NCBI GenBank assembly: GCA_022836615.1
Contig: MU405225.1
Span: 124,001-188,000, forward strand
Source of the DNA: Annulohypoxylon bovei var. microspora
Lineage: Eukaryota; Ascomycota; Sordariomycetes; Xylariales; Hypoxylaceae
Length of the DNA stretch: 64,000 nucleotides
Reading direction: 5' to 3'
A model generated the notes under the pieces. It made no database searches and was not told the origin of the DNA. It was given only the letters and a program-made list of their open reading frames with translations. Position numbers and translations under genes: made by a program. Below, piece after piece: positions 1 to 13,147 of this stretch; the first letter of the stretch is position 1, and every line of letters starts with the position of its first letter.

Positions 1-3000
1 GTTCTACCGTCGTCAGAAGCTTATTAATTGCCTACCTAGGGCTAGACCAGGCAACTCCCGTGCGATTTAAATCCATGTAGATATTAAATATGTGTATGTA
101 CATCTATGTACGTAAGCATGTACCGAAGTATGTAAGTATCTATATAAGTTCGTGTACGGGTCCTTGCGTGCAGATCAGCAAATCCCTATGGAGGAAGGAA
201 GGAAGCACTGACTCCCGTTTTTTGCTATGTCGGTTAGGGTCTTCCACTTAAAACGGATCCAAATATTGAAAATTCTCCGGGAATGGAGCCGGGGCAGTGA
301 CGGGGTCCAACAAACTAACACCCTTGACATCACATCTTGAAATATGCCACACCAATTTGTTTTCCAATTCTTATCAACATCAAAACGATAGAAAAGAAGG
401 AAAAGAAGGAAAAAAAACACAAAAAAATTATCGCGCGACAATCTTACGCCCTCGCATTATTTCTACCTTATTATCGTCCTTTACATATAACGAACTCGGC
501 TAGCTAACAACTCATCTAAGCTATTATCTACCACCTATATGTCTTCACTTCTAAGTTTAAGACTCGCTTTATCATTTGCACCGACTCACAGTTTTAGGCC
601 TAAGAAGGTTGTGATTTACCTACCTAGTATCTCACGTCTTTCCAATTCCTAGGTACCTTAGGTATTTACCTTCTTAGGTGCTTAGCTGGGCAATCAGAAC
701 ATTGTTTCCGCAACGGTAATTACCTACCTACTTATTACTAGGGACACCAACACTCATCAAAACACCTTGTTCATATACTAACTGTGTTGGTATTTGACGG
801 TCCGTTATATGGGATACCCAGGTTACCGGCTTCTTGTATGTTACCCCACGGACCCGTGTCTCCCGTAACATCTGCCAATGGTTAGCTTGGATAAGCCGCC
901 TGCTCGTCGACGTATTGGCACGAGCATCAATATTCGAAACCGAGCGTGTGGATACTTTGCACCAACCTTTTCTTCCGTGTAGAGAATATCGCAGCATAGT
1001 AGGGCCTTTGACCTACGAGGCATCATCTCTGCCGAGACAACAGACATCTCGACTGATTGGACCGCGGATACGGTCAAGTCCTCTGGATTAGAGCATTTTA
1101 ATGTTCCATGCATGCTTTGTGTCGCGGCGAACAACGCATATTTCATCATATTTCGAACGCAATCCTCTCACTAGAGTACACAGCATGAACCAAAATCGAG
1201 GGCTACGCGGTGCTTGCTTTCCGCTCACTAAATAACATGCCGACCAGTCAGCCTGCAACTAATTTGCCTTTGTACCAAATTTCGTTACTTAAGTAGCCGG
1301 TGGCTTTACTAGGTAGGTAGGTAGGTATGTCACTGGGACATTATATGACGTGACGTTGGCTCTATGCTCGATGATTCGTTTAGGTGGCTGGCGTGCGATA
1401 TTATGCGGCTTAATAATATACTGTTATATAGTCCGCTCTCCCCGACAAGTTGCCAAAGCGAACAGCTAGGTCATTCCTAGTCCATCTTGTATCCATATAC
1501 CTCGACGAATTTCAACGGGTTTGGTAAACTAACCTAGCTAGGCAGATATCTATTAACCCCTTTCCTTATAGTTAGTATTCGCGTGCGCTCTTAAAGTTTC
1601 CATCCCGTAGACAGGATCTGCTTCGAACGGTTTCGGTCCCTAGGACCCAGTCTATCCTCCAATATTGACTGAAGTCTAGACGGACCGGCTCGTATTATCC
1701 AGTTATCTTTACCGGTTCAGAACTAAAATACTTGGGTACTTTACGGTCACGATACCTAATGTACCTACCTACCTAGGTAGCTTACGAGACATGGTTTACG
1801 ATATATGCTCAGGCATATCATACCGATTTTTGAATTGGAGAATATTAACCCCATCAAAATTGAGCTGAATTTTATCGACGGCCGGGTACATGTCGATACC
1901 CCTTTTTCGATAACGCGCTCATCTAAACGGCCGACCCAAGCTGTTGGCTCCGTTACATCTCCTGTGTATATACTCCCTATTCGGATGCCTGCCCAGCTCA
2001 CTGACATCCTAATACCGTCCCACTAGTGGCATGCAATGTAATGCTGCTTGATAGTTTGCATCGTGTGATGCTGCAGCCCAAGACATTAGCATTGATCTGC
2101 AGCCAGGCTCTTAGTCTAGGTACTAACGAGTTTACCCCGAGAGGATACTGGGCAGAGAACAGTCGTATTATAGGTGACGGAGGATTTGTGTTTGGTCTAG
2201 TGTCGATTACGAAAATAGTATGACCAAATCCTTTGCATACGGAAATCCCTCATTTCCCCGTCTTAGAGACATGAATGCTTGAGGAAGGGCTAGACTAGTC
2301 TGCTGTTTAGTACTATATAGCGCAATAGGGAAGGTTCACTTTACAAGGGCGCAGACGATATCGGCTGTCTGGCAGTTCTCAAGGCGAGACCGTCGAAGTA
2401 TCCTAACTTGAAAGCCTTGCCATGCCGACTTCAGATCGGAGTAAACTCCGAACGACAAGGCTGTATGGTATGAGCCACCTGCTTCCCCGTGGGAACCAAG
2501 AGGGCATACATGACGGTTGCTCTAGACTCATGCTGCTGTACAACAGCGGGATCAAGGAAGACCGCATGGGATTTCTATCACCCGTGCTCAGGGGTCTAGG
2601 CACATACCTACAGCAGTCAGCTACGGAGTGAGACCCTGCAGAAGCTGCATCGAGGTATTACTGCAGCTAGTACGGCAATGGCATCTGTTTGGCTACCCTC
2701 CTAGAACTCTGCACGATTAGCTGGCTCGGCTCCCATTCGCAGATTAGGACCGCGGCCCCTAAGTCCCAATTCCGCTCTAATATGATACCTATTTCGAGAC
2801 ATGCTAGGGAAGCAATAATCACACCCTCCCCTTATGCGGTTAATTGAAAATGGAAACTTGTCTCCACCTGACGCAAGGCGTGGGCGCGCTGCTGTTTAAC
2901 CAAACCTCCCTTGTTATATGATACTCGACATGAAGGTAGGAAGCTGAAGGCATCTCAGCATACTCGCCGGTATGCCTATGCTACATTTGCCAGAATCTCG

Positions 3001-5059
3001 CGCGATACGAGTATCACCTAGCCACAGTAAAGAGATTGTTGGTACTGGGTTCTCGACGAATAGACGACAGCTTTGCTCCGTCTATCGGATTTGTTTCCTG
3101 CAAGACAGCTCGCCACGGAGACGGCGTAAACAAAATACCTGTCGATGTAAGAGTTGGTAAATCAACTAAATGCAAGCGAGACAGGGTTGAACCGCTCGCG
3201 TCCAGGACTTTTAATGACGTTCTTTTGATTTAATTCAACACGTATGACTTCATGAGGTACACAATTCCCAGATATCCTCACCCGCCGGTCTCATTCAAGA
3301 GAACATGAAGGTTTTGTCATAATTTTAATAGTGTCTTTTTCGAATGCGCCCCCTAGTGGCGGCAAGATCGAAAATGTCGTGGACTCCCCGAATATAATGC
3401 GACGTTACTCGGGAGCGGCGAGATAAGATTCGCGGTCTATAACATAATCAGTGTCTCGAACTTTGTGGCCACCATCGTCTTTCACGATATCGATGCGAAG
3501 AAGCTGATTCATCAAAGACCCCGGCGATACAACCTGTTTAGGAGGTCTATTTGAGTTTACTCCGTGTGACAAAGCCGTGGTCAACCCCTGGCGCGTCGAC
3601 TCGCGGCGAGCTCAGCGACTCGACTTGAGCAAATATTGCCATAATAGAATGACAGTCTACGCTTATGACTATTCATAAACATGATTTTCCGGCTTAATCT
3701 CACCGCCGATCCATCTCAATCGACCAGTCAGCTTGGCCGGTCTCAAAATACTTGGTCAAGCTACTCATCATCAGAAGCAAGTAACGACCCCAACTTGGCC
3801 CAATTGTTTCTACCAGCGGCTTCCTTCGGACTGACGATCACGATAGGGACGGACGGATGGATGCAATCGAATGAACCTCTACTGTCGGGGTATCTAGGAG
3901 AAAACTATGACTCACGGAGAGCAGCCACCGTTGTCTAGACGTTGGAGTTGAAACCTGTCCTCGGGAAACCGAGCCAATGATGGGGACTAACTTATCTAGA
4001 AGCCGTCTAGACTGTTCCAGAGCGAAGATCCTGCAACCGCCGGAGCCTCGTGATGGCCTTTCAAACGGCCTCGTCGATTGTTACTAGGCAAGGAAGCTGA
4101 TATCTTACATTGGCAAAAGGGGGACACAACCGATGCTCATTCACCGCTTCTTGCCTCGAATCGATTCCTGAGTTGACCTCTCGACCTCGTCACGCGTACG
4201 CTCATTTCGACCTTTCCTAGTCAGATGTCAGAAAAACGCAGACGTTGCCCTGGGAACCTCTTACCCCCTACCCCCTACCCCCCGAAGCCACTCCCTCGGT
4301 AACAGATGTTCTATCATGTGTCAGTAATGACCCATCACCTTGGCAATTTCAAGGCATTTGATTCAGATCTTGGGAGTCTTCCCAGTTGTCAACAAGTCTG
4401 CGTCAGATACTGATGCGAAGGTAGCATGCGGCAATTCCTGGTCAGACTGTCTCATCCAAGTATGCTCAAGACCACCAAGACCCGGTTCGAATGAGCCACG
4501 ACTCTATTTTGACTTTGCTCGATTACCTTCTCAAATTTGATTGGAAGCATCCCTAAAGTCATTGAAAAGGCGACCTCGGTATTTACCTACTGGTAAGCGG
4601 GCCGACCCGTCATTAGCTTTCTAACCCCTGAGTTGGAGATAGACTATTCCCCCCCTTTTTTATTGAATACCTCTTCAACCCTACAAACCGTCAAGACACG
4701 ACCAAGGACTGTGAATCTTTCTCCATACTCAACGTTTATCTAGGTAGGTGTGTAGGTACTCTAGTCACTAACGATTCGAATTCACTATCAAATATAAGGG
4801 TATCTACAGAAAACAAGCTGCATCTCAGCAAGTTGCACGGTGCGTGGCGTTCTCGGCGCAGAAAAAATTGCCTCCGCACATATCAATCTTTCAATAACAA
4901 CCAACCATCGCTTCAATCAAAGGGTTGCAGCATGTCGGTTCGCCGGATCACGTGTTTGGGTATTCCAAATTTAATTGTTCCCAGATATCGAGGTAGGTAC
5001 GGAGTGTCCGTTGTAGGATCTATGTTCAGTTTCCCCCTAACCCCCTTTTCGATGTATTA
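1..5059. other. gene-poor region, nothing supported
   Basis: I see no convincing gene. All open frames are under about 105 codons, overlap on both strands and show no recognisable domain. The stretch holds several copies of the ACCTACCTAGGTAGGT-type motif (around 612, 648, 1311, 1762 and 4738) and a short CCCCCTA tandem run near 4262-4283. Base composition is ordinary, so this is not a RIP-type AT block. Confidence 0.6.
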
Positions 5060-6141
5060 TCACGGCTGCCGCCAGTGTAGTTGCCTCCCGTCCTTCTCGG
5101 CAGGCATCTGGTTCTCGCCGCTCATCTCCAGGGGCTCGCCCTGATGGGCCATCTCTGTAGGCGGCCAGTTGACCTGCATTCCGGGTTGTTGTTGTGGCGG
5201 ATGTTGGTACGGGGTTGCCGACCACGTCGTGTCGCTCCAGGACCCGGGGCTCATCACGGGCGCTCGCCCGGGCGCTTCCATCCCTAACTCCTGCTGCTGC
5301 TGCTGCTGTTCCCTCTTGCGCCGCCGCGACCAGAACATCCATAATATTATGCCGCCTATCGCCATGACGCCGATTGCCGTGCCGACCCCTACGCCCGCCG
5401 CGGCGCCACTGCTGAGCCCGTGGCTAGTAGACTGCGCCGCCGCCGCTGTCGAAGACGCGGTTTCCGACGCGATAGAGCTAGTAGTAGACGTCTGGGAATC
5501 CGATGCCGTCGTCGACGTGGTGGTCGTCGCGGTAGTCGGGCCGTTCTGTATCACAACACCGTACGCCATTATCGTACCCGGGGCCCGTATGCTCGTCACC
5601 GCGCCAGCCGTTTCGTCCCCATTTATCGTGCCGTCGATCGTCGTGAAGCTCGTCTGCGTGTCGACTCTATACACGCTCATACAGCCTAGCGTAGGACCCC
5701 AGGGGTAGCTGTAGCTACTCGACGTCGAGGCGCACACGTAGTTGCCTTGCCTATACGCATATTATTAGACTTCTGTTCCGTTTACTGTTCCCCCACTAGT
5801 TGCTGTGGATAGACGGCTACTGCGAATATCGCGTGTCGGCCATGGAAATCTAGGAAGTGATATATAGGCGGTACTTACGGACAGCATGTCGCATGTGTGG
5901 TTGCGCTGTTATCATTACCGGTAGACACAGACTCACACCCGCGTGTGTAGCCCACGGGACAGACGCCGGGGCTGTAGTACTGGTTCTGATACGGCGAGTA
6001 GTTGTCCGGGAAACACGAGGATTGGCCCGGCCGGCCGTGCAGCCAGTAGAACGTCGAAGCTGTGCTCACCCAGTAGAGCGCCGACGACGCGGTGCAATCG
6101 GCGGGCGGCGTAAAGCTCGTCGTGAGCGGCCCGAGAGACAT
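5060..6141 (-). CDS. cysteine-containing single-pass membrane protein, Ser/Thr-rich stalk
   Basis: Two exons, 6141-5879 and 5750-5060, with a GTAAGT...ATAG intron of 128 bases; splicing joins a CCP motif to QGNYVC in frame and gives 317 residues. The N-terminal ~150 residues contain many Cys and aromatic residues and look extracellular. A Ser/Thr/Ala-rich stalk (about 158-200) is followed by a Gly/Ala-rich membrane helix (about 205-228), a basic stop-transfer stretch (SRRRKR), a short poly-Gln run and a Pro/Gln-rich cytoplasmic tail. This layout is common in fungal surface sensors and mucin-like proteins that are annotated only as hypothetical. No N-terminal signal peptide is visible, so either a further 5' exon is missing or the single helix directs insertion. 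The region is GC- and CpG-rich compared with its flanks. Function unknown; a wall-stress or adhesion role is inference only. Confidence 0.75.
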
Positions 6142-6728
6142 GATGTGTCTGGTGAAGTGGCCAAGGCGTAATTGCTTCCTCAGGCGCTGTGTTTTTCCTG
6201 GCTTATCCCACCTCTTCCGCCTTTTCTATGTTGATTGCCTGCTTTGTATCCCCCCTTTCCAACGTGGATGCTCTCGATACCAATTCTAGACGACGAATTC
6301 GAATGAATACTGAATACTGAATCCAAACGGGCACGATCGACTCAGTTGTTCGCGGTATGTTCCTATAGGAGAGGATGTCGTCGTGTCTATCGCCTTAGTG
6401 TGTCCTAATATCCGGTTTTCCCTGATTTCCATCAAATTGGAAGGAGATCTACAGCATGTGCCTCTATTTCGCAGCGGCCGTGCTCGCGAAGAAGTAGATT
6501 TAGGACGATCCGGCGGGAACGTCTTCGGCTTGCCTACCTAAACTACAATGTTTAGGGATGGGAGAAGCACGACAGGTAGATTTATCAGGTTCGCCAAGGT
6601 ACATACATATGAGCAAGCTCAGCCCAAGATAATAGAACGGCCCCCAAAGGGGTCCAGAATTGCTGCAGCGAGGAAACAGGAAGGATCTCCATCCCGGGCA
6701 TAGCCATGATCTCAGGTGGTATGCCCAT

Positions 6729-7314
6729 TAGGGTTTCGAAAAATACGTATTTTATAATAAGATACGCGTATGATACACTACCCCTGTAAAATACGTATGA
6801 TATGTATCATACATCCGGATCGGATTATCCACTTCCGGTGTATCATTGCACTTTGATTGGCCACTTACAAAACTTCATTGCACCTTGATTAGTCACTTAC
6901 ATAACCACATCGCCAATATTAAGTACTAATAGGTAACTTTTACACGATAATAACCGCAATAAATTAATTATTAAAAATTATTAATGAATTGATACCGTGC
7001 GACGAAAAGAACAGGTTATAAAACCTGGGATAAGTAATATTCGAGAAAGCAGCAATTGAAAGATTAGGTAAGTATGTACGTGGTTTTTTTACCATATGGT
7101 AGAAAATATTTTAGACCATACGGTGGGAAAGATGGGACCTGGAAGATACCTCATAAAAATGGGAATTGCACCTAAATTTAGCTGTGTGGGGCATCTAATT
7201 TAAGTACCGAAAGGTATCTCCGGTTCCGATGATACAGTATTTTATATAAAATACGATATGATACATGTATGATATTGTATGATACGTTTTCGTATGATAC
7301 ATACCGAATCCCTA
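6729..7314. mobile_element. non-autonomous hAT-type MITE (586 bp)
   Basis: The ends are TAGGGTTTCG (left) and the inverse of TAGGGATTCG (right). They are flanked by a perfect 8-bp duplication, ATGCCCAT, at 6721-6728 and 7315-7322. An 8-bp target duplication with TAGGG-type ends is characteristic of hAT transposons. Subterminal regions on both sides carry several GTATGATAC / GTATCATAC copies, as expected for transposase binding sites. The interior is AT-rich without any coding capacity, so it must have been moved by a transposase made elsewhere. Confidence 0.82.
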
Positions 7315-8861
7315 ATGCCCATAATCTTACTCTTGCCGCGCTGGGCTTTTGCCTGCCCTGGAAATGCCCCTGCAGCCCTGCTCCCAACCAACGGTGTACG
7401 GCTTAGCCCAGGCACTTTTTCACTTTTACCGTCTTGGTGGATTATTAGGACTTATCCCATCCAATTCGACGCCACTGAGATCATTTCATGCAGGCTTTGC
7501 ATGGCCGGGGTAGCATCGAAGCGCCCTGCCCTATTCACTAAGCCTTACTTCTTTCAGCGTGGGATCGGCAACCTAGGCTTATTTAAAACTCGTTCGAGCT
7601 TTGTGGAGACAGCTAAATGGTGTTGTCGCTGCGCGGGAAGCGGAAATACTAGGAACATATAACTGGAATTATAACTTCATATGTCCTACGTGTATATATA
7701 TATATATCAGTAGTTGATTTGACTTAACTGGTCATGCTTCTTGCTCGCTCTTGTCGCTCGACACTGCAGTCACTCATCAGTGTATTACCTATTGCTAATT
7801 ACTGGCAAGCCGTACTCCGTAGAACCAGAGACTACAGGACCTTATGTGCCTCCATAATATTGTACATAATATGTACACACGTACGTGTCGCGAGAATAAT
7901 TTGGGCTAATTCTCCACACCCGCGGCATCCTCCGTACAATCGGAGACAATCCATTGGCGTATTTCAGAAAGCGGGTATTGACCAAAAATAAGAAGTTAAA
8001 ATCCTTCGCCTATTGATGCTTTTACTTCGACACCAATCACTTTGCTCAGCTGAGTTGTAAATAGTAATGCGGGCCAAAGAACCTTGCGCTAGTACTTTTG
8101 CCAATGTACGCGGTGTTCGACTACAATAATTCATGTTTACTGCCCTGGGAGAGGTGAGAATTTAGTATAGGAGGCGAAGTCGAAGCTGAAATATATAACC
8201 AGGTAGGTAGTCTATCGTGATATGGGAGATGAAGAGCAAAGAGTCGATTTAGGAAAGACATTTCGAACAGCCATTGTGTCCAAAAGATGTAAACCTACAT
8301 GTAAAATTATATCTCTCACGTCGATTTGAATTCATTCAATGATAATAACTAATCGATCGACATTACCTGCATTCCATCATGCCTGCTTATGTACATACTT
8401 TAGGTAAAACAGGGGCGGTACTATTATCGAGTACTGAGAGCTGAACTCTGTACATTCTATTAACTATGTGATGTTGTGAACTCGAGCTTACGTATGAGTA
8501 TATTACTTCTGGAATAGTCTCATGTATCCGTACGGCGTATTTGTTAGTCCCACGTGAGCTGGGCTGAAAAACAGGGTAGTATCATGAAACAGATCTCCAG
8601 CTTGTGCTACTGTTACTAAGAAAAAGTTTCATGGCAAATAATCGCGATACGATAACATACGCCTCATACTCTCACTCGATAATTTATAGGCCAAATCTCA
8701 ACGCCAGTGTGGCGGGCCAAGACATATATATACATACACCGAAACCACACTGGGAAAGTAGCACAAGTGGCGGCTGACCCGTGAACTCGATGACTATGTG
8801 GCTTCGCAGACAGCTGCCTTTCAGGTTTCCGTCAAAGCCGTCCTGTCCGATTAATGTGGAA

Positions 8862-8895
8862 ACACACACACACACACACACAAAAAGGGGGGGGG
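8862..8895. repeat. (AC)n microsatellite followed by G9
   Basis: A run of about ten AC units (8862-8882), five A, then nine G. It is a simple sequence repeat with no associated gene. Confidence 0.9.
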
Positions 8896-9488
8896 ATCTC
8901 TTTGTGAGAGCCCCATCTAAATAAGGTACGCGATATCAACTAGTTAGTAGCCATTAGACTGCTATGACAAGTATACCGCATTCCTTAATAAGGGGTACCT
9001 ACTTCATCCTCAAGAATAACTCCAAGGACTTCTTGTCTACGTTAAGCACCTAGACAAGACACGCAAGTACATTAACCACTGGGAATAATTAGGCATGTAC
9101 AATTCGTCCAACATTTCTTGATTCTGGGATTAATCTGCAGCATGAGCTGCCATCTATGATCTTTGTCTACCATAGCCTCGTCTAAAATGCTCGATAGACC
9201 ATTGGTCCCGTCCTAACTCTGCCATACAAGGTATCATAGACCTATAGAAACACTAAAGTTTTACCGAGCTCATAATCCCATGTCAACATACAGAAAACAA
9301 CCCCAAAGCTCCCAACTCTGAGGCATGTTTGTCTTAGTAGCATGTACACATCAGTATTCGGATGGTTAGCCTCAAATCCCTTGCATTAGGGATGCAAACC
9401 AAACTCGGGTGGCCATCGTTCGTGGTTTCGGACGTCCCAATTCGTCTCACTCACTTCCTTATTTTACATCCATGGCTGCAGGCCCCCT

Positions 9489-12001
9489 TCAATGGCCGCC
9501 TTTCATAGCAGCCCGACGTCTCACCTTGTCAGCCACAGCCTTCAACGCCAGCTTGACATCCTTCTGGTCCTCCCAAGACTCGATATCGTAGTATATCGGT
9601 GCAAGTTCCTATCATCTAGTTAGCCCACTATCCTCACTTTGGTCCGAGATCAATAAGGTGTTAGTTTACTTACCAAGAGCCACTCCGGTTTGATTCCGGT
9701 AACCGTTCGGATGTAGTGCTTCGACGTCATGACGAACTCGTTGTAGAGAACCCATTCGTATTCTGTCTGAAGCACTGTACTCGGGTGCAGCATGACCGAT
9801 TGGGCATTATCTTTGAGAGTGCGGTACACCTTGTCCTTTTCTTTCTTAGCTACCTGCATGAAGAAGCCGGTGACCAGAGCTCGGCGGATGTTGGTGTAAT
9901 AGTTCTTGTCGTTGAAATCCGTGCTGACAAGATCTAGGCCTTGCGTCTCCATGATACGCTTAAGCTGAGCGCGAACATTGTCGGCGCTAGAGAGGTGTCG
10001 GAATGACAGGTAGTGCTTATGACACCATGACTTCGCATCATCGCCGCGGTTAAGGGCTCCCTTGAAGGCGTGGTATACGTTCAGCATCGTTAGGTGGTCT
10101 CCATCCTTGTGCCTGAACAGATTCTTCATATCATCAGCCTCCCGCCTCTTGTTGGCCGGGCGCACGAAAATTTGGGGAACCGAGAGAAGTGCGGTGATTG
10201 AGAGCATCTCGTTTGAGCAGTAGAACTCGGGACTCGAGATTAACATGACTGCTAGCGAGGGATCCAAGGGGAATTCGGACGCCATGCCACCGAGAGGCGT
10301 TAAATGTCCCTCGTCATCGAGACATGCGAGATAGTTCAGCTCTTCAAGAGCGCGCATCATAGTCTCGGGAGCAGGGGGGTCCATCAGGTCGAAGTGTACA
10401 AGATCGTCAACACCAAGCTTTTTCAACTCTAGGACAGTGTTTGCAAGGTTAGAGCGGAGAATCTCGGGATAAGTTTGCTCGATTAGCTCATCCTTGAATG
10501 CCTTCTCCGTGTAAAGACGGAAGCATTTTCCCGGCTTGGTTCGACCGGCACGACCTGCTCGCTGCTGAGCGGAAGCCTTCGAAATAGCGGACACCAGCAA
10601 CGACTCCACTCTCAGCCGAGGGTTGTAAATCTTCTGCTTGCTGAAACCAGGATCAACCACGTAAACGATACCATCGATGGTCAAACTTGTCTCGGCAATA
10701 TTGGTTGACACAATACACTTTCGGCCCGGCTTGCCACCTTTCTTCAGCGGGGGCGGTGCCGCGTCGAAGATTTTCTGCTGCTGGTGAGGAGGAAGAGTTC
10801 CGTAGAGAGGATACACAACCATCGGTCCACAATCCGTCTCCCTCACAAGCTCGTCAGCCTCGAGCGAGATCTTTCTGCACGTATCTTCGATTTCCTCTTC
10901 TCCTGTAAGGAAGAGGAGGATATCTCCCTCATCTTCACCTGCATGGATCTGGAGAACAGTGCGTATCGCACCTTCAACGTAATCCTTTTCCGGCTCAGGA
11001 GTGTAGAATATCTCAACAGGGAATGTCCGACCCGGGACGGCGAGAAGAGGGGCATCAAAAAAGTACCGTTGGAATTTCTCCGCATCTAAAGTGGCCGACA
11101 TGACAATGAGCTTGAGATCGGGTCGGCGCTTAGTTACTTGCTTGAGAAGCGCCATGAGAATGTCGGTCGCGAGAGTACGTTCGTGGGCTTCATCAAGGAT
11201 GATGCAGCTGTATCGAGACATGTCATGATCGTGCATCGCCTCTCGCAGTAGCATACCATCAGTCATGTACTTCAGCATTGTCTTGGAACTAGTCTTGTCC
11301 TCGAAACGAATGCTATAACCAACTTCTTCTCCCAATGTGACATCAAGCTCGTTGGCAACACGCTGTGCGACGGACATGGCAGCAACTCGTCGCGGCTGGG
11401 TACAGGCGACCAGCTTTCGGTTTAGGTGCGGTAGTTCGTCGTACACTACATACTGAGGGATCTGGGTAGTTTTACCCGAACCAGTCTCACCGACGAAGAC
11501 CAGGATTTGCGACTTGTGGTATAGGTCAAGAAACTCTTGTCTGTTAATCGATAGGTAGTTAGTAAGTAAGTAAGTAAGTAAGTAAGTAGGTAAGTAAGTA
11601 AGAAATGACTAAGGTGTAGGTGTATATTGAGAAGGGCGAACGAACCTCTGCTTATGAACAGGGAGATTGCGTCTTGACTTGAGGATGCCAAAGTACTGCT
11701 GAGAATGCGGCTCTCCAGTGAAAGGATTGTTGTCAGAATCCTCAGCTTCGAATGCTTGCTTCGCCGTGGTCACTCGTCGCTTAAAATGCGCTAGCGGAGA
11801 GCCTTTTGGCAATCGATCGCCATAGTCACTGTCTGCATCGCCGTTACCATTGCCCCAGTGCGCAAGGTATGGGTTGTATTTAGTCGGTGCGGATTCATCG
11901 TTATCCTCTCTCTTCATGCGTTTCATAGGCACCTGCACATCCGGACTACTCATACGCTTTCGCTCATTGTGTGGAGACTCTTGTTTAACCTTATCAGCCA
12001 T
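9489..12001 (-). CDS. PRP43: DEAH-box RNA helicase, Prp43 type
   Basis: Three exons, 12001-11646, 11540-9674 and 9608-9489, encode 780 residues (yeast Prp43 has 767). Motif I GETGSGKT lies near residues 136-143, Ia TQPRR near 166, DEAH at 235-238, SAT at 267-269, then motif V (TNIAETSLTIDG) and VI (QRAGRAGR), followed by the ratchet/WH and C-terminal OB-type regions. The last exon supplies the conserved end, ELAPIYYDIESW through KGGH. Prp43 is an ATP-dependent 3'-5' helicase activated by G-patch proteins; it releases the intron lariat in spliceosome disassembly and also acts in pre-rRNA processing, in nucleus and nucleolus. The first intron (105 bases) has a weak donor, GTTCGT, and is filled by a TTAC repeat; the second (65 bases) has GTAAGT. 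The start is the first Met of MADKVKQESP; the frame is also open upstream, but that upstream part is low-complexity leader. Confidence 0.95.
11561..11612. repeat. tetranucleotide repeat inside PRP43 intron 1
   Basis: About twelve AAGT/AGTA units on the plus strand, read as TTAC repeats in the transcript. They fill nearly half of the 105-base intron and end in an ACTAAC-like branch-point sequence before the acceptor. Confidence 0.9.
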
Positions 12002-13147
12002 GATGTCTAATCTTGCGCTGACAAGAATAAAAGAAGAGTGAATAGTGAAGAGTGAAGAGCGACAAATGAAGAGTGAAGAATGAAGCGTAATTAACGAAAG
12101 AATGGAGAGTGAAGGAAGAAGGATGGAGAGTGAAGAGTAAAAGGATCGCGCGTAGCAGCGTTGTGGCCGAGAAATTAAACGTTGTCGCAAGAAACGGGTT
12201 CGGGGACAAGGCTGACAAAAAAAAGATGTAGAAGTTCGAAGTTCTAAAAGTCAAATAATTTTTTGGAGTCAAATCAAATGTTCAGCCCCACCAAGTACCC
12301 GATTGATGCATACTACACAGTACTAACTTGGATATGTAACAAAGAAACATTACTTTAATATTCACTTAATAGAAGCATATATATTTGTCAAGCAAATTTA
12401 TTCATTAGAGTGAGTTAAAGCAACGTCGGCTTCACAACAAGGACTGGTCATAGCATAGCAAGTAGCAAGGAATTAGCAAGAGCCTAGAGAGTAGCAGGTG
12501 CTCACTAGATCATCTCACACTACTGCTGTTTTAAACCCGAGCCCTGTCGAAACCCTCGCACTCCGGCAGTCACTACAAATAAGAAAAGAAGAAAAAGTCC
12601 TTACACTGCCAAATAAGCTTGTCCGCCCTGGCATAGTATACACCTGTCCTGTTCCTCAAGGTCCTTACCCGCCCATCACATATAAATCTCGTTCGTATCA
12701 CGAATCCGAGAGGTATGAAAATATATCGACCCTTTCCCATGAACCCTACGCGTGCCACCCCACGAGAAATAACAAGCCTATGCAGGCACTGGGTCTAACG
12801 GTGAGGTTTTTAGACGAAAAGAAATGCAAATTTTCGTAGGGTTCCGCAGGGCAAGGCCTTGCTTAATTAACGCCAAACTCCGCCGAACACCGCCGAACAG
12901 TACATACCGCCCCAAGTAACTGCGTCATGGTTGTCGTTACCTTCATTCCCCGTGCACCTATCATCTCATATGTACCCTACAGCGACAACTTTTTAAACGT
13001 TGCCGCCTGCAGGGCCACTGTACGTATCACTTATTCTGCGAGCGTCCCTAATGATGCTCTCAATCAACTGCATCGAGTCGTCTGGTACCTCTGGAAGATC
13101 GTTTGTTGCTGCGGCTGAAGATGGTACGGGTACCGGTGCGAATGAAT
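12002..13147. other. PRP43 leader and intergenic DNA
   Basis: 12030-12150 is a degenerate purine-rich tandem array of an AGAGTGAAG-like unit, which would lie in the PRP43 5' leader. The rest carries no supportable gene; the frame at 12498-12839 has no protein features. The segment adjoining 13147 is the likely 3' UTR of the demethylase gene. Confidence 0.55.

Larger units (their letters stand above)
6142..9488. other. intergenic region with one MITE
   Basis: Between the membrane-protein gene and PRP43 I find no supportable gene. The stretch contains the hAT-type element at 6729-7314, a TA dinucleotide run near 7695-7706, and an AC repeat followed by a run of nine G at 8862-8895. The frame at 7279-7662 begins inside the MITE and has no protein-like features. 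Confidence 0.6.

Noticed and set aside
4470..4500. CCCGGTTCGAATGAGCC resembling a tRNA T-arm
   Set aside because: The T-stem does not pair and no other cloverleaf arms are present.
5169..5708. 179-codon frame on the plus strand
   Set aside because: Antisense shadow of the membrane-protein gene; its Cys/Val-rich runs are the complement of the Ser/Thr/Gln codons of the real frame.
7279..7662. 127-codon plus-strand frame
   Set aside because: Begins within the hAT-type MITE and crosses its target duplication; no protein features.
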